The notes: generated by a model not told the origin, from the sequence alone. A stretch of 64,000 bases of DNA from Myceligenerans salitolerans (GCF_017349295.1 NZ_JAFMPK010000027.1:216839-280838), one strand, 5' to 3'; numbered from the stretch's first letter, positions 36,322-54,213 are shown. Made by a program: numbers and translations.

Positions 36322-36603
36322 TCAGCGGCGACGGCCCTTCTTGTCGTCCTTCACGTGGCCGCGGAAGGTCCGCGTGGGGGCGAACTCGCCGAGCTTGTGG
36401 CCGACCATCGCCTCGGTGATGAACACCGGGACGTGCTTCCGGCCGTCGTGCACGGCAAATGTGTGGCCCAGGAAGTCGGGCGTGATGACCGACCGACGGG
36501 ACCAGGTCTTGATGACGTTCTTGGTCCCCTTCTCGTTCTGGGCGTCCACCTTCTTCTGCAGGTGGTCGTCGACGAAGGGGCCCTTCTTCAGGCTACGAGG
36601 CAT
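36322..36603 (-). CDS. rpsS: 30S ribosomal protein S19
   Basis: 93 residues. S19 forms a complex with S13 at the 30S head. Sequence [40 protein letters not shown] and [20 protein letters not shown] is canonical. It lies 14 bases after rplB in the S10 operon. Confidence 0.98.
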   Translation of the reverse strand: MPRSLKKGPFVDDHLQKKVDAQNEKGTKNVIKTWSRRSVITPDFLGHTFAVHDGRKHVPVFITEAMVGHKLGEFAPTRTFRGHVKDDKKGRRR

Positions 36604-36617
36604 CAGTCAGGCTCCTA

Positions 36618-37454
36618 TCAGCGCTTCTTGCCGGTACGGCGACGGCGGACGATCAGCTTGTCGCTCGCCTTCTTCGGGCGGCGGGTGCGGCCCTCGGGCT
36701 TGCCCCAGGGGCTCACCGGGTGACGGCCACCGGAGGTCTTGCCCTCACCACCACCGTGCGGGTGGTCGATCGGGTTCATGACCACACCGCGGACGGTCGG
36801 GCGCTTGCCCCTCCAGCGGTTACGGCCGGCCTTGCCCCAGTTGATGTTCGACTGCTCGGCGTTGCCCACCTCGCCGACCGTCGCGCGGCAGCGCAGGTCG
36901 ACGTTCCGGATCTCGCCGGACGGCATGCGCAGCTGCGCGTACGGGCCGTCCTTCGCGACGAGCTGCACGGAGGCACCGGCCGAGCGGGCGATCTTCGCGC
37001 CGCCACCGGGCCGCAGCTCGACGGCGTGGATGACCGTACCCGTCGGGATGTTGCGCATCGGCAGGTTGTTGCCGGGCTTGATGTCGGCACCGGCACCGGC
37101 CTCGACGACGTCGCCCTGGCTCAGCTTGTTCGGCGCGACGATGTAGCGCTTCTCGCCGTCCGCGTAGTGCAGCAGCGCGATGCGAGCCGTGCGGTTGGGG
37201 TCGTACTCGATGTGAGCGACCTTGGCCGGCACCCCGTCCTTGTCGTGACGGCGGAAGTCGATGACGCGGTACGCGCGCTTGTGACCGCCGCCCTTGTGAC
37301 GCGTCGTGATGCGGCCGGAGTTGTTGCGACCACCCGTCTTGGACAGCGGGCGGAGCAGCGACTTCTCCGGCTGCGAGCGCGTGATCTCGACGAAGTCGGC
37401 GACGCTCGCGCCGCGGCGGCCCGGCGTCGTCGGCTTGTACTTACGGATTCCCAT
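36618..37454 (-). CDS. rplB: 50S ribosomal protein L2
   Basis: 278 residues. L2 is needed for subunit joining and peptidyl transfer. It begins [20 protein letters not shown], contains [20 protein letters not shown] and the catalytically important [20 protein letters not shown] region, with the conserved His in HPHGGGE. Complete and of normal length. Confidence 0.98.
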   Translation of the reverse strand: MGIRKYKPTTPGRRGASVADFVEITRSQPEKSLLRPLSKTGGRNNSGRITTRHKGGGHKRAYRVIDFRRHDKDGVPAKVAHIEYDPNRTARIALLHYADGEKRYIVAPNKLSQGDVVEAGAGADIKPGNNLPMRNIPTGTVIHAVELRPGGGAKIARSAGASVQLVAKDGPYAQLRMPSGEIRNVDLRCRATVGEVGNAEQSNINWGKAGRNRWRGKRPTVRGVVMNPIDHPHGGGEGKTSGGRHPVSPWGKPEGRTRRPKKASDKLIVRRRRTGKKR

Positions 37455-37486
37455 GGAAACCTGTCCTCAATCTGCTCTCGTCCGGC

Positions 37487-37789
37487 TCAGCCGACCGGCC
37501 CGCCGAAGATGTCGATCGACCCCTCGCGGAGGGTGACGATCGCACGCTTGGTGTCCTTGCGCTTGCCAAGGCCGTAACGCGTGCGCCGCGTCTTGCCCTT
37601 GCGGTTGATCGTGTTCACCGAGGCGACCTTCACGTCGAAGACCTTCTCGATGGCGATCTTGATCTCGGTCTTGTTGGCCCTCGGGTCCACGACGAAGGTG
37701 TACTTGCCCTCGTCGAGGAGGTTGTAGCTCTTCTCGGAGACGACCGGCGCGATCAGGATGTCGCGCGGGTCCTTCTGCACGGTGGTCAC
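37487..37789 (-). CDS. rplW: 50S ribosomal protein L23
   Basis: 100 residues. L23 at the tunnel exit is the docking site for trigger factor and SRP. Core: [40 protein letters not shown] and [20 protein letters not shown]. The GTG start overlaps the rplD stop as GTGA, so L4 and L23 are translationally coupled. Confidence 0.97.
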   Translation of the reverse strand: MTTVQKDPRDILIAPVVSEKSYNLLDEGKYTFVVDPRANKTEIKIAIEKVFDVKVASVNTINRKGKTRRTRYGLGKRKDTKRAIVTLREGSIDIFGGPVG

Positions 37790-38766
37790 TTGGCGTCCTC
37801 CTCGGCGGAGAGGTTGTCCTGGAACTCGGCCAGGCCGTCCTCGTCACCGTCGGCCAGGAACTGGGCCTGCTTGGCGAAGTTGCCGGCACTCGACGGGACC
37901 TTGACGCCGGCCTCGGTCAGCGCGGCGCGGATCTCGTCCTCGGTGGCCGCGGCGAGCTTGGCCCACGTGGTGTAGCCGGCGCCCGTGAGCGCGGCGGCGA
38001 TCTTCGGGCCGATGCCCTCGAGCCGCTTCAGGTCCACCGGGGCGGACTCGTCGGCGGAAGCAGCCTGCGCGGCCGGGGCCGCAACGGCCTCGGACTCGGT
38101 GGCGACGGCCTTCGCGCCCTTGCCCGCGGCGGGACCCGCGAGGAACGCGGAGAGCGCGGACTCGGTGAAGATGACGTCGTCGGCGACGAGCACGTCGTAG
38201 GTGTTCAGCTGGTCGGCGACCAGGACGTGCACCTCGGGCGCGTTGCGCAGCGACTTGTGCGACACCTCGTCCGAACGCTCCAGCACGACGAGCACGTGCT
38301 CGCGGGGAGTCAGGGACTTGATGGTGGCCAGCGCCTTCTTCGTGGAGGGCGTGCCCTCGATGCCGAAGCCGGACACGACGTGGACGCGACCGGCACGAGC
38401 GCGGTCGGACAGGGCGCCGCGGAGAGCGGCGGCCTTCATCTTCTTCGGGGTGCGCTGGTCGTACGAGCGCGGCTGCGGGCCGTGGACGGTGCCACCACCG
38501 GCGAACTGCGGGGCGCGTGTCGAACCCTGACGGGCGCGACCGGTGCCCTTCTGCTTGTACGGCTTCCTGCCACCGCCGCGGACCTCGCCGCGGGTCTTGG
38601 TGGCGTGCGTGCCCTGGCGGGCCGCCGCGCGCTGGGCGACGACGACCTGGTGGATCAGCGGGACGTTCACGGCGACGTCGAAGACCTCGGCGGGGAGCTC
38701 CGCCGTGCCCGACTTCTTGCCGGAGGCGTCAAGGACGTCCACCGACAGTGCGGTCTGAGCAGACAT
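37786..38766 (-). CDS. rplD: 50S ribosomal protein L4 with a C-terminal helix-hairpin-helix-like extension
   Basis: 326 residues; L4 is normally about 200-220. Residues 1-210 are a complete L4: [20 protein letters not shown] with the tunnel loop near 57-105, [20 protein letters not shown], and the C-terminal [20 protein letters not shown]. After an Ala/Glu-rich linker (211-242) comes [20 protein letters not shown] followed by [20 protein letters not shown], a pattern typical of helix-hairpin-helix domains, and an acidic C-terminus. The extra part is in frame, with the same codon use and no stop between. In other bacteria L4 also represses its own operon; whether the added domain alters this is unknown. 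Start ATG at 38766 with [11 protein letters not shown] as the normal N-terminus. Confidence 0.95.
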   Translation of the reverse strand: MSAQTALSVDVLDASGKKSGTAELPAEVFDVAVNVPLIHQVVVAQRAAARQGTHATKTRGEVRGGGRKPYKQKGTGRARQGSTRAPQFAGGGTVHGPQPRSYDQRTPKKMKAAALRGALSDRARAGRVHVVSGFGIEGTPSTKKALATIKSLTPREHVLVVLERSDEVSHKSLRNAPEVHVLVADQLNTYDVLVADDVIFTESALSAFLAGPAAGKGAKAVATESEAVAAPAAQAASADESAPVDLKRLEGIGPKIAAALTGAGYTTWAKLAAATEDEIRAALTEAGVKVPSSAGNFAKQAQFLADGDEDGLAEFQDNLSAEEDAK

Positions 38767-38773
38767 GGTGGCG

Positions 38774-39427
38774 TCACGCTCCCTTCGCGGCGGTACGGAC
38801 GAGGACGACGCCACCCTTGTTACCGGGAACCGCGCCCTTGACGAGCAGCAGACCCTTCTCGGCGTCGACCGCGTGAACGGTCAGGTTCTGGACGGTCTTG
38901 CGGGCGTTACCCATGCGACCGGCCATGCGCAGGCCCTTGAACACGCGCGACGGCGTCGAGGCGCCACCGATCGAGCCGGGCTTGCGGTGGTTGCGGTGCG
39001 AACCGTGCGAGGCGCCGACACCGGCGAAGCCGTGGCGCTTCATGACACCCGCGGTGCCCTTGCCCTTGGTCGTGCCGGTCACGTCGACCACGGCACCGGC
39101 CTCGAAGGCCTCGGCGGTGATCTCCTGACCGAGCGAGAACTCCGCGGAGTTCTCGGTGCGCACCTCGGCCACGTGACGGCGCGGCGTCACGCCGGCCTTG
39201 TCGAAGTGGCCCTTCATCGGCTTGGTGACCTTGCGCGGGTCGATCTGGCCGTACGCGAGCTGGACGGCGGCGTAGCCGTCCGTCTCCTCGGTACGGATCT
39301 GGGTCACGACATTCGTGCCCACCGACACGACCGTCACCGGCACGAGGCGGCCGGCCTCGTCCCAGGTCTGGGTCATGCCGAGCTTGGTCCCGAGCACCGC
39401 GGTCACGTTCTTCTGCTGGTTGGTCAT
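38774..39427 (-). CDS. rplC: 50S ribosomal protein L3
   Basis: 217 residues. L3 starts large-subunit assembly and approaches the peptidyl transferase centre. It begins with [20 protein letters not shown], holds [40 protein letters not shown] and [23 protein letters not shown] at 39427 has GGAGGAC eight bases upstream, which decides the start over the longer open frame. It lies 17 bases after rpsJ. Confidence 0.97.
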   Translation of the reverse strand: MTNQQKNVTAVLGTKLGMTQTWDEAGRLVPVTVVSVGTNVVTQIRTEETDGYAAVQLAYGQIDPRKVTKPMKGHFDKAGVTPRRHVAEVRTENSAEFSLGQEITAEAFEAGAVVDVTGTTKGKGTAGVMKRHGFAGVGASHGSHRNHRKPGSIGGASTPSRVFKGLRMAGRMGNARKTVQNLTVHAVDAEKGLLLVKGAVPGNKGGVVLVRTAAKGA

Positions 39428-39444
39428 GATGATGTCCTCCAGCC

Positions 39445-39753
39445 TCAGAGCTTGATCTCGATGTTCACGTCCGCAGGCAGGTCGAGACGCATGAGCGAAT
39501 CGACGGCCTTGGGCGTCGGGTCGACGATGTCGATGAGCCGCTTGTGCGTACGCATCTCGAAGTGCTCGCGGCTGTCCTTGTACTTGTGAGGCGACCGGAT
39601 GACGGTGAAGACATTCTTCTCCGTCGGCAGCGGCACCGGGCCCACGACCGTCGCACCAGCGCGAGTGACCGTGTCGACGATCTTGCGCGCCGAGCTGTCG
39701 ATCACCTCGTGGTCGTAGGACTTGAGCCGGATGCGGATCTTCTGTCCCGCCAT
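39445..39753 (-). CDS. rpsJ: 30S ribosomal protein S10
   Basis: 102 residues. S10 is part of the 30S head and also the NusE partner of NusB in antitermination. Canonical: [40 protein letters not shown] and [16 protein letters not shown] at the C-terminus. The open frame extends 30 codons upstream, but ATG at 39753 gives the invariant N-terminus. First gene of the S10 operon, with a leader region of more than 250 bases before it. Confidence 0.98.
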   Translation of the reverse strand: MAGQKIRIRLKSYDHEVIDSSARKIVDTVTRAGATVVGPVPLPTEKNVFTVIRSPHKYKDSREHFEMRTHKRLIDIVDPTPKAVDSLMRLDLPADVNIEIKL

Positions 39754-40169
39754 GGCGTCGTCTGACTCTCTCTCTCGAACCGCTACTGTCCGACCCCCGC
39801 GCTCGGGCGTGTCGCGCTGTGCGGCGCACCCGTGCACACGCACCTACCCGGTGCGGGGCCGTTGGGAAGTGATCTCCTGCGAGGCATCTCGCTCGGACCA
39901 CGACGTTTGCCGAGCCTGCTCGGAACAGTGCCGTCGGTGACAACCGTCGGCGTGTGCTCCGCGGGGCACATTTCTGGCGTCGATACTCAGACGCAAAACC
40001 CCGCAGCCTCTCCGGGGGAGAGGACCGCCCAGCCAACATGGCGGCTGCGGCTTCGCACACTGTTCGACACAAGAAAGAGCGCGCCCGTAACAGGCAACTG
40101 CTCAAGTCTGCCATACGATTCCGCGGAACTCCAAGCGGGACCGGTGTGATATGGCACGCGCACGACGAA
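39754..40169 (-). promoter_or_regulatory. Promoter and structured leader of the S10 operon
   Basis: About 420 bases without a gene. On the minus strand CCTCTCC (40017-40023 as GGAGAGG on plus) and GGAGAGG (40007-40013 as CCTCTCC on plus) form a 7-bp hairpin with a three-base loop, followed by CTGCGGGGTTTTGCG. This is like an intrinsic attenuator about 250 bases upstream of rpsJ. A promoter must lie upstream, near 40,050-40,140, but I cannot choose a convincing -35/-10. Confidence 0.45.
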
Positions 40170-40197
40170 GGGCCCGGACGCCGAGACGTCCGGGCCC
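40170..40197 (-). terminator. Terminator downstream of tuf side / S10 boundary
   Basis: GGGCCCGGACG (40170-40180) and CGTCCGGGCCC (40187-40197) form a perfect 11-bp stem with a six-base loop, 26 bases after the tuf stop codon. It ends the rpsL-rpsG-fusA-tuf unit. Confidence 0.75.
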
Positions 40198-40222
40198 CCG
40201 TCGAAAGGGCGTCAGGCCGAGA

Positions 40223-41419
40223 TCACTTGAGGATCTTGGTGACGCGGCCGGAACCGACCGTGCGACCACCCTCGCGGATGGCGAAGCCGAGGCCCTCTTC
40301 CATGGCGATCGGCTGGATCAGCTCGACCGTCATCTCGGTGTTGTCGCCCGGCATGACCATCTCGGTGCCCTCGGGCAGCGTGATGACGCCGGTGACGTCC
40401 GTGGTGCGGAAGTAGAACTGCGGGCGGTAGTTCGAGAAGAACGGGTTGTGGCGGCCACCCTCGTTCTTGCCCAGGATGTAAACCTGCGCCTCGAAGTTGG
40501 TGTGCGGCGTGATCGAACCCGGCTTCACGACGACCTGGCCGCGCTCGACGTCCTCGCGCTTGGTACCGCGCAGCAGCAGACCGGTGTTGTCGCCGGCCTG
40601 CGCCTGGTCCATCTGCTTGTGGAACGTCTCGATACCGGTGACCGTGGTCTTCTGCGGCTCGCGGATACCCACGATCTCGACCTCGGAGTTGATGTCGAGC
40701 GCGCCGCGCTCCACCTTGCCGGTGACGACGGTGCCACGACCGGTGATCGTGAAGACGTCCTCGATCGGCATGAGGAACGGCTTGTCCAGGTCGCGCTGCG
40801 GCTCCGGGACGTTCTCGTCGACGGCCTCCATGAGCTCGACGACCTTGGCCGTCCACTCGGGGTCACCCTCGAGGGCCTTGAGGCCGGAGACGCGGACCAC
40901 CGGGACGTCGTCGCCGGGGAACTCCTGCGACGACAGCAGCTCGCGGACCTCCATCTCGACGAGCTCGAGGAGCTCCTCGTCCTCGACCATGTCGGCCTTG
41001 TTGAGCGCGACCAGCAGGTAGGGCACGCCCACCTGGCGGGCGAGCAGCACGTGCTCACGCGTCTGCGCCATCGGACCGTCGGTCGCGGCGACCACCAGGA
41101 TCGCGCCGTCCATCTGGGCGGCACCGGTGATCATGTTCTTGATGTAGTCGGCGTGACCGGGGGCGTCAACGTGCGCGTAGTGGCGCTTCGGCGTCTCGTA
41201 CTCGATGTGCGCGATGTTGATCGTGATACCGCGCTGCTTCTCCTCCGGCGCGGCGTCGATCTCGTCGAAGTTGCGCTGCGTGTTCGCCGGCAGGTCCGGG
41301 TACTTGTCGGCGAGCGTCTTCGAGATCGCGGCGGTCAGCGTCGTCTTACCGTGGTCGACGTGACCGATCGTGCCGATGTTGACGTGCGGCTTGGTCCGCT
41401 CGAACTTGGCCTTAGCCAC
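40223..41419 (-). CDS. tuf: Elongation factor Tu
   Basis: 398 residues. EF-Tu delivers aminoacyl-tRNA to the ribosome with GTP. G1 is GHVDHGKTT (residues 18-26), the switch regions contain [14 protein letters not shown] and DAPGHADY, and NKAD is the guanine-specificity motif. Domains II and III are complete, with the C-terminal [16 protein letters not shown]. It lies 119 bases after fusA, with an own promoter possible in that gap. Only one tuf is seen in the window. Confidence 0.98.
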   Translation of the reverse strand: MAKAKFERTKPHVNIGTIGHVDHGKTTLTAAISKTLADKYPDLPANTQRNFDEIDAAPEEKQRGITINIAHIEYETPKRHYAHVDAPGHADYIKNMITGAAQMDGAILVVAATDGPMAQTREHVLLARQVGVPYLLVALNKADMVEDEELLELVEMEVRELLSSQEFPGDDVPVVRVSGLKALEGDPEWTAKVVELMEAVDENVPEPQRDLDKPFLMPIEDVFTITGRGTVVTGKVERGALDINSEVEIVGIREPQKTTVTGIETFHKQMDQAQAGDNTGLLLRGTKREDVERGQVVVKPGSITPHTNFEAQVYILGKNEGGRHNPFFSNYRPQFYFRTTDVTGVITLPEGTEMVMPGDNTEMTVELIQPIAMEEGLGFAIREGGRTVGSGRVTKILK

Positions 41420-41538
41420 TTGGGTCCTCCTGGGACTTGGGTAGATGTTCCGAACGTTGCGGGTGTCGGCGAGAGAGCCTACAACCGCGGGGCGTCGGGC
41501 TTCCTACAGGTTGGTTGTACGGTTCGACCTGTGGGGAC

Positions 41539-43641
41539 TCACTCGCCCCGGGTCTTCTTGATGATCTCGTCGGCAACCGCCTTGGGAACCTCGGCATAGC
41601 TGTCGAACTGCATCGAGTACACGGCGCGCCCCTGCGTCTTGGACCGAAGGTCACCGATGTACCCGAACATCTCGCTCAACGGTACGGCGGCACGAACGAC
41701 CTTGACACCGGTGGCGTCCTCCATGGACTGGATCATCCCACGACGCGAGTTCAGGTCGCCGATCACGTCGCCCATGTACTCCTCGGGCGTGCGGACCTCG
41801 ACGGCCATGACGGGCTCGAGCAGCACCGGGTCGGCCCGCTTCACGCCCTCCTTGAACACCATCGAGCCGGCGATCTTGAACGCCATCTCCGAGGAGTCGA
41901 CGTCGTGGTACGCGCCGTCGAGCAGCGTCGCCTTGACACCGACCACCGGGAATCCGGCCAGCACGCCCTGCTCCATGGCGGACTGGATACCCGCGTCCAC
42001 CGACGGGATGTACTCGCGCGGGATACGCCCACCGGTCACCTCGTTGGCGAACTCGTAGAGCTCGCCCTCCGTGGTCTCCAGCGGCTCGAAGGTCACCTGG
42101 ACCTTCGCGAACTGGCCCGAGCCACCCGTCTGCTTCTTGTGGGTGTAGTCGATCTTCTCCGCCTTGCGACGGATCGTCTCGCGGTACGCCACCTGCGGCT
42201 TACCGACATTGGCCTCGACCTTGAACTCGCGGCGCATGCGGTCCACGAGGATGTCGAGGTGGAGCTCGCCCATACCGCCGACGACGGTCTGACCGGTCTC
42301 CTCGTCCAGGGAGATGCGATACGTCGGGTCCTCGTCGAGGAGCTTCTGGATCGCCGTGGACATCTTCTCCTGGTCGGCCTTCGTCTTCGGCTCGATCGCC
42401 ACGTCGATGACGGGCTCCGGGAAGGACATCGACTCGAGGATCACCTGGTCGTTCGGGTCGCTCAGGGTGTCACCGGTGGTGACGTCCTTGAGGCCGATGA
42501 ACGCGTAGATGTGGCCCGCCTGGGCCTCCTCGACCGGGTTCTCCTTGTTGGAGTGCATCTGGAACAGCTTGCCGATGCGCTCCCGCTTGCCCTTGGTGGT
42601 GTTGTACACCTGGGCACCCTGCGAGACCTTGCCGGAGTACACGCGCACGTAGGTGAGCTTGCCGAAGAACGGGTGCGTCGCGACCTTGAACGCCAGACCC
42701 GAGAAAGGCTCCGTCGCGTCGGCGTGACGCTCGACGACCTTCTCGGCGTCCTTGACGTCGTGCCCCTCGATCGAGGGCACGTCGAGCGGGGACGGCAGGT
42801 AGTCGATCACCGCGTCGAGCATGGGCTGGACGCCCTTGTTCTTGTACGCGGAGCCGCACAGCACCGGGAACGCCTCGGACGCGATGACCAGCTTGCGGAT
42901 ACCCGCCTTGATCTCGTCCTTGGTCAGCGCCTCGCCGCCGAGGTACTTCTCCATCAGTTCGTCGTCCGCCTCGGCGACGGCCTCGACGAGCTCCTCGCGG
43001 TACTGGTCGGCCTTCTCCTGCAGGTCGGCCGGGATGTCCTCGACCTCGTACTCCTCGCCCATCTTCGTGTCGCCACGCCAGGTGAGCGCCTTCATCTCGA
43101 CGAGGTCGACGACGCCCTCGAAGTCGTTCTCCGCGCCGATCGGCAGCTGGATCACGAGGGGCTTCGCCTTGAGGCGCTCCACGATGGTCTTCACCGTGAA
43201 GTAGAAGTCCGCACCCAGCTTGTCCATCTTGTTGACGAAGCAGATGCGCGGGACGTCGTACTTGTCGGCCTGGCGCCACACCGTCTCGGACTGCGGCTCC
43301 ACGCCCTCCTTGCCGTCGAACACCGCGACGGCGCCGTCGAGCACGCGGAGCGAGCGCTCCACCTCGACCGTGAAGTCGACGTGGCCGGGCGTGTCGATGA
43401 TGTTGATCTGGTTGTCGTTCCAGTAGCACGTCGTCGCGGCGGACGTGATCGTGATGCCGCGCTCCTGCTCCTGGGCCATCCAGTCCATCGTCGAGGCGCC
43501 GTCGTGCGTCTCACCGATCTTGTAGTTCACACCCGTGTAGAACAGGATGCGCTCGGTCGTAGTGGTCTTGCCGGCATCGATGTGGGCCATGATGCCGATG
43601 TTGCGGACCTTCTTCAGGTCGGTCAGCACGTCGAGTGCCAC
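41539..43641 (-). CDS. fusA: Elongation factor G
   Basis: 700 residues. EF-G drives translocation using GTP. G1 is [15 protein letters not shown] near residues 19-33, DTPGHVDF is G3 and NKMD is G4; all five domains are present, ending [16 protein letters not shown]. The gene lies 83 bases after rpsG with a terminator-like hairpin between, so part of its transcription may be independent. Confidence 0.98.
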   Translation of the reverse strand: MALDVLTDLKKVRNIGIMAHIDAGKTTTTERILFYTGVNYKIGETHDGASTMDWMAQEQERGITITSAATTCYWNDNQINIIDTPGHVDFTVEVERSLRVLDGAVAVFDGKEGVEPQSETVWRQADKYDVPRICFVNKMDKLGADFYFTVKTIVERLKAKPLVIQLPIGAENDFEGVVDLVEMKALTWRGDTKMGEEYEVEDIPADLQEKADQYREELVEAVAEADDELMEKYLGGEALTKDEIKAGIRKLVIASEAFPVLCGSAYKNKGVQPMLDAVIDYLPSPLDVPSIEGHDVKDAEKVVERHADATEPFSGLAFKVATHPFFGKLTYVRVYSGKVSQGAQVYNTTKGKRERIGKLFQMHSNKENPVEEAQAGHIYAFIGLKDVTTGDTLSDPNDQVILESMSFPEPVIDVAIEPKTKADQEKMSTAIQKLLDEDPTYRISLDEETGQTVVGGMGELHLDILVDRMRREFKVEANVGKPQVAYRETIRRKAEKIDYTHKKQTGGSGQFAKVQVTFEPLETTEGELYEFANEVTGGRIPREYIPSVDAGIQSAMEQGVLAGFPVVGVKATLLDGAYHDVDSSEMAFKIAGSMVFKEGVKRADPVLLEPVMAVEVRTPEEYMGDVIGDLNSRRGMIQSMEDATGVKVVRAAVPLSEMFGYIGDLRSKTQGRAVYSMQFDSYAEVPKAVADEIIKKTRGE

Positions 43642-43689
43642 GGTCTCTTACCCCTCTGTGGGTCTGGTCCGGGATCCGGATCCACCGAA

Positions 43690-43711
43690 GGCCCCGGTGG
43701 TGACCGGGGCC
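43690..43711 (-). terminator. Hairpin between rpsG and fusA
   Basis: GGCCCCGGT (43690-43698) and ACCGGGGCC (43703-43711), a 9-bp stem with a GGTG loop, begins 13 bases after the rpsG stop. It may be a partial terminator that lowers fusA-tuf relative to rpsL-rpsG, or a processing site. Confidence 0.55.
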
Positions 43712-43724
43712 GTCGGAGCAATTA

Positions 43725-44195
43725 TTACCAGCGGTAGTGCGCGAAGGCCTTGTTGGACTCGGCCATCTTGTGCATGTCCTCGCGGCGCTTGACCGCCGCA
43801 CCGAGACCGTTCGACGCGTCGAGGATCTCGTTCATCAGACGCTCGGTCATCGTCTTCTCGCGGCGGGCCCGGGAGAAGTCGGTGAGCCAGCGCAGTGCCA
43901 GCGTCGTCGAGCGCGACGGGCGCACCTCGACCGGCACCTGGTACGTGGCGCCACCGACACGGCGGGAACGCACCTCGAGCGCGGGGCGGACGTTGTCCAG
44001 CGCGCGCTTCAGCACGACGACCGGATCCTGGTCCGTCTTCCCGCGGACACCCTCGAGCGCGCCGTACACGATCGCCTCGGCGGTGGACTTCTTCCCGTCG
44101 AGCAGCACCTTGTTGATCAGCTGCGTGACGACCGGGGACCCGTACACCGGGTCGACGATGAGCGGCCGCTTCGGGGCCGGTCCCTTGCGGGGCAT
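43725..44195 (-). CDS. rpsG: 30S ribosomal protein S7
   Basis: 156 residues. S7 nucleates assembly of the 30S head and lies at the E site. Typical: [40 protein letters not shown] and the C-terminal [21 protein letters not shown] at 44195 overlaps the rpsL stop region; the open frame extends further but the normal N-terminus is MPRKGPA. Confidence 0.98.
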   Translation of the reverse strand: MPRKGPAPKRPLIVDPVYGSPVVTQLINKVLLDGKKSTAEAIVYGALEGVRGKTDQDPVVVLKRALDNVRPALEVRSRRVGGATYQVPVEVRPSRSTTLALRWLTDFSRARREKTMTERLMNEILDASNGLGAAVKRREDMHKMAESNKAFAHYRW

Positions 44196-44569
44196 CAGCT
44201 CTTCTCCTTCTTGGCGCCGTAGCGGGAGCGCGCCTGCTGGCGGCCCTTCACGCCCTGCGTGTCGAGGGCGCCGCGGATGATCTTGTAACGAACACCCGGG
44301 AGGTCCTTCACACGGCCGCCACGCACGAGCACGATGGAGTGCTCCTGCAGGTTGTGGCCGACACCGGGAATGTACGCGGTGACCTCGATGCCGGTGGAGA
44401 GCTTCACGCGCGCGACCTTCCGGAGCGCGGAGTTCGGCTTCTTGGGGGTGGTGGTGTACACACGGGTGCACACGCCGCGCCGCTGGGGGGAACCCTTGAG
44501 GGCCGGGGTCTTCGACTTCCCGGCCTTGGAGCTCCGGCCCTTGCGGACGAGCTGCTGGATCGTAGGCAC
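44195..44569 (-). CDS. rpsL: 30S ribosomal protein S12
   Basis: 124 residues. S12 controls decoding accuracy. It has the streptomycin-related loops in wild-type form: [16 protein letters not shown] with Lys43 and [14 protein letters not shown] with Lys88. The N-terminus [20 protein letters not shown] is canonical. First gene of the str operon; ATG start with GGAGACG upstream. Confidence 0.98.
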   Translation of the reverse strand: MPTIQQLVRKGRSSKAGKSKTPALKGSPQRRGVCTRVYTTTPKKPNSALRKVARVKLSTGIEVTAYIPGVGHNLQEHSIVLVRGGRVKDLPGVRYKIIRGALDTQGVKGRQQARSRYGAKKEKS

Positions 44570-44982
44570 TACGTCTCCGTCGTCTCTCGAGCTGGTGGTG
44601 CCGGCGGGTGCCGCCGACGCCCTTCGTTGGTCTGTGGCTGGTGCGTGCCGATCGCACGCGGCACCCGCGGCCCTTACGGGTCCGCAACGCCACCTACCAC
44701 CGGCTCGATGGCCCGGTCGATCTCACCTGCAACGCAGAACCCTGCGGGAGATTTCTCCGGGATGCCTGCGCACTCACGTCAGCCGCTCCCGCCGGATCAC
44801 GAGGAGGCGATCCGCAGAATTGTGCGGCCAGACGGCGCTGGCACGTTGAACAAGGCTACCCGCGGCCTCGCGGGCGGTCAAAACGAAATGACTGTGAGGT
44901 CCATGACCTCAGATGCCCGACGGCGGCCGGGTTCACGTTCCGGAAGAACGCGGCCCCGACCGCCGTCGGACGGTGACACCTG
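44570..44982 (-). promoter_or_regulatory. rpoC terminator and rpsL leader/promoter region
   Basis: A 413-base gap without coding sequence. Next to rpoC, CCGACGGCGG (44917-44926) pairs with CCGCCGTCGG (44960-44969) around an inner CCGG...CCGG stem, starting about 14 bases after the rpoC stop; a further 7-bp hairpin, TGAGGTC/GACCTCA, lies at 44895-44911. The rest must hold the rpsL promoter and a leader with a GCGTGC/GCACGC hairpin at 44643-44659. No clear -35/-10 pair was identified. Confidence 0.5.
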
Positions 44983-48864
<3,882 letters not shown>

Positions 48865-48923
48865 GGTGTCCTACTTCCTCAAAGCGTTCTCGAAAAATCC
48901 TGGTGTTCCGGGCATGCCCGGTT

Positions 48924-52436
<3,513 letters not shown>

Positions 52437-52600
52437 GAGGGGTCCTTCCCTGCAGTACGGGGTGAACGCTGTACGCTCGGGTGCGGCAGGAAGCTCGGCC
52501 GGCTTCACCGATGGTCCGTGGACACCCCGTCCAAGGGTTTGACCAGGTCGTTCGGGAAGCGGTGTGGCGGCGTCGAGGGCACACGCGGGCGCAAAGCGCT

Positions 52601-52629
52601 AGCATACCTATTCACTTCAAGTATGTCTA
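52601..52629 (-). promoter_or_regulatory. Promoter of rpoB-rpoC
   Basis: TAGACA (52624-52629) and TATGCT (52601-52606) on the minus strand are separated by 17 bases, a strong vegetative-type promoter. It lies about 165 bases upstream of rpoB within the 398-base gap 52,437-52,834. Confidence 0.75.
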
Positions 52630-52707
52630 CTCGTCGCCTGTCGCGCACGCCGAATCGAGGTTGATCCGGAAATTGGTGCGCATCCGCACCGACACGACAA
52701 GACGGGA

Positions 52708-52747
52708 CGAGGCCCGCACTCCCGGGAGTCCGGGTGTGCGGGCCTCG
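52708..52747 (-). terminator. Terminator after rplL
   Basis: CGAGGCCCGCAC (52708-52719) pairs with GTGCGGGCCTCG (52736-52747), with an inner CCCGG/CCGGG stem and a GAGT loop. It is 87 bases after the rplL stop and separates rplJL from rpoBC. Confidence 0.8.
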
Positions 52748-52834
52748 TGTCTCATGGTGACCACCCGACGACGGCGCGGGCCGCGCCGGGCGATCACCTG
52801 CCCGAGGCGGGCAGAGGTCACACGACCTCGTGGC

Positions 52835-53224
52835 TCACTTGAGCTCGACGGTGGCGCCGGCGCCCTCGAGGGCAGCCTTGGCCTTCTCCGCGTCTTCCTT
52901 GCTGGCACCCTCGAGGACCGGCTTCGGAGCGCCGTCCACCAGGTCCTTGGCCTCCTTCAGGCCGAGGGACGTGAGGGCGCGCACCTCCTTGATGACGCCG
53001 ATCTTCTTGTCGCCGGCCGCCGTGAGGATGACGTCGAACTCCGACTTCTCCTCCTCGGCGGGGGCGCCGGCGTCGCCGCCGACCGGGGCGGCAACGGCCA
53101 CGGCGGCCGGGGCGGCCGCGGTGACGTCGAACTTCTCCTCGAAGGCCTTCACGAACTCGGAGAGCTCGATGAGCGTGAGCTCCTCGAAGGCGGACAGGAG
53201 CTCGTCGGTGCTGAGCTTCGCCAT
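52835..53224 (-). CDS. rplL: 50S ribosomal protein L7/L12
   Basis: 129 residues. L7/L12 forms the flexible stalk that recruits translation GTPases. The N-terminal dimerisation region [20 protein letters not shown], the Ala/Pro-rich hinge (about 37-60) and the C-terminal domain [20 protein letters not shown] with [20 protein letters not shown] are all present. It lies 81 bases after rplJ. Confidence 0.98.
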   Translation of the reverse strand: MAKLSTDELLSAFEELTLIELSEFVKAFEEKFDVTAAAPAAVAVAAPVGGDAGAPAEEEKSEFDVILTAAGDKKIGVIKEVRALTSLGLKEAKDLVDGAPKPVLEGASKEDAEKAKAALEGAGATVELK

Positions 53225-53305
53225 GATGGCGTTCCTTTCACTTCAGCGCTTCGCGGGCGTGCGCCCGCCAGAAGCAGGGGGTTGTGTTCGCAGTACCACC
53301 GCGGG

Positions 53306-53836
53306 TCACGCGGCGGCACCCTCCGATTCCTGCTTCTGACGCAGGGCATCGATGATGCGGGCGACCTGGGTCGGCTTGGCGGTGAACGCGTACGCCGCAC
53401 GGGTCAGCGTGGCCTTCAGGCCGCCGGCCACCTTGGCCAGCAGGACCTCGCGGGACTCGAGGTCCGCGAGCTTCGTGATCTCCGCGGCGGTCAGGGCGTT
53501 CCCGTCGAGGACACCGCCCTTGATGACCAGCGCGGGGTTCGCCTTGGCGAAGTCACGCAGACCCTTCGCAGCCTCGACCGGGTCCCCGGTCACGAATGCG
53601 ATGGCGGACGGGCCCTTCAGGTCGGCGTCGAGACCCTCGACACCGGCCTCCTTGGCCGCGATCCCCGTCAGCGTGTTCTTCACCACGGCGTAGGTTGCGT
53701 TGCCGCTGAGCGACCGGCGCAGATCCTTGAGCTGCGCGACGGTGAGCCCGCGGTACTCGGTCAGCACGGCCGCGTTGGACTCGCGGAGCTTGTCCGCGAT
53801 CTCCGCGACGGCGGCTGCCTTGTCCGGCCTCGCCAT
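53306..53836 (-). CDS. rplJ: 50S ribosomal protein L10
   Basis: 176 residues. L10 binds the L7/L12 dimers and, in other bacteria, represses its own operon by binding a leader RNA. Features: [60 protein letters not shown], and the C-terminal helix [20 protein letters not shown] that binds L12. ATG at 53836 has GGAAGGA eight bases upstream. A leader region with an attenuator-like hairpin precedes it. Confidence 0.97.
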   Translation of the reverse strand: MARPDKAAAVAEIADKLRESNAAVLTEYRGLTVAQLKDLRRSLSGNATYAVVKNTLTGIAAKEAGVEGLDADLKGPSAIAFVTGDPVEAAKGLRDFAKANPALVIKGGVLDGNALTAAEITKLADLESREVLLAKVAGGLKATLTRAAYAFTAKPTQVARIIDALRQKQESEGAAA

Positions 53837-54078
53837 GGCAATCCTTCCGGTGGTGGTACCGCCGTTTCCTCGGGCACGGGGCCCGGGACGATCCCCACCG
53901 ACACAAAAGAGCCCCGGCGCAGGCGCACGGGGCTCGGAACACATACGGCCGGAGGGCCGCACGGATCGTCGTCGTTCACCTGCGCAGGCCTCCGCGTGTC
54001 AGCGGGACTTCGGCCCTCTGCTCCCCGTTTCCGGGCAACGTCGGACGACCGGCGGTCTGTGGTTACCGCACAAGAGTA
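53837..54078 (-). ncRNA. Putative L10 leader / attenuator of rplJ-rplL, with -10
   Basis: The candidate -10 TACTCT (54073-54078) is followed by a transcript with several stems, including the segment CCTGCGCAGGTGA near 53,980. Then GAGCCCCG (minus-strand 53935-53928) pairs with CGGGGCTC (53916-53909) and is followed by TTTTGTGT, an intrinsic-terminator form. Such leaders mediate L10 autoregulation in other bacteria. The L10 binding site itself was not verified. Confidence 0.5.
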
Positions 54079-54157
54079 CACGAGACGCGCGACGCCGGCG
54101 GTCGGCGGCCGCGTGCGCCTCACCACACCCGGCCGCCCGGGGCGAGTGCGGCCCCGC

Positions 54158-54206
54158 GGGAGCGACGCCGTCGTACCGGCACGACATCGCTCCGCACCTC
54201 GCTCCC
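54158..54206 (-). terminator. Terminator after the TPR-CHAT gene
   Basis: GGGAGCGA (54158-54165) pairs with TCGCTCCC (54199-54206), and inside it GTCGT/ACGAC (54170-54174 with 54181-54185) forms a second stem. It lies eight bases after the stop of the CHAT gene and before the rplJ leader. Confidence 0.6.
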
Positions 54207-54213
54207 CGCACCG

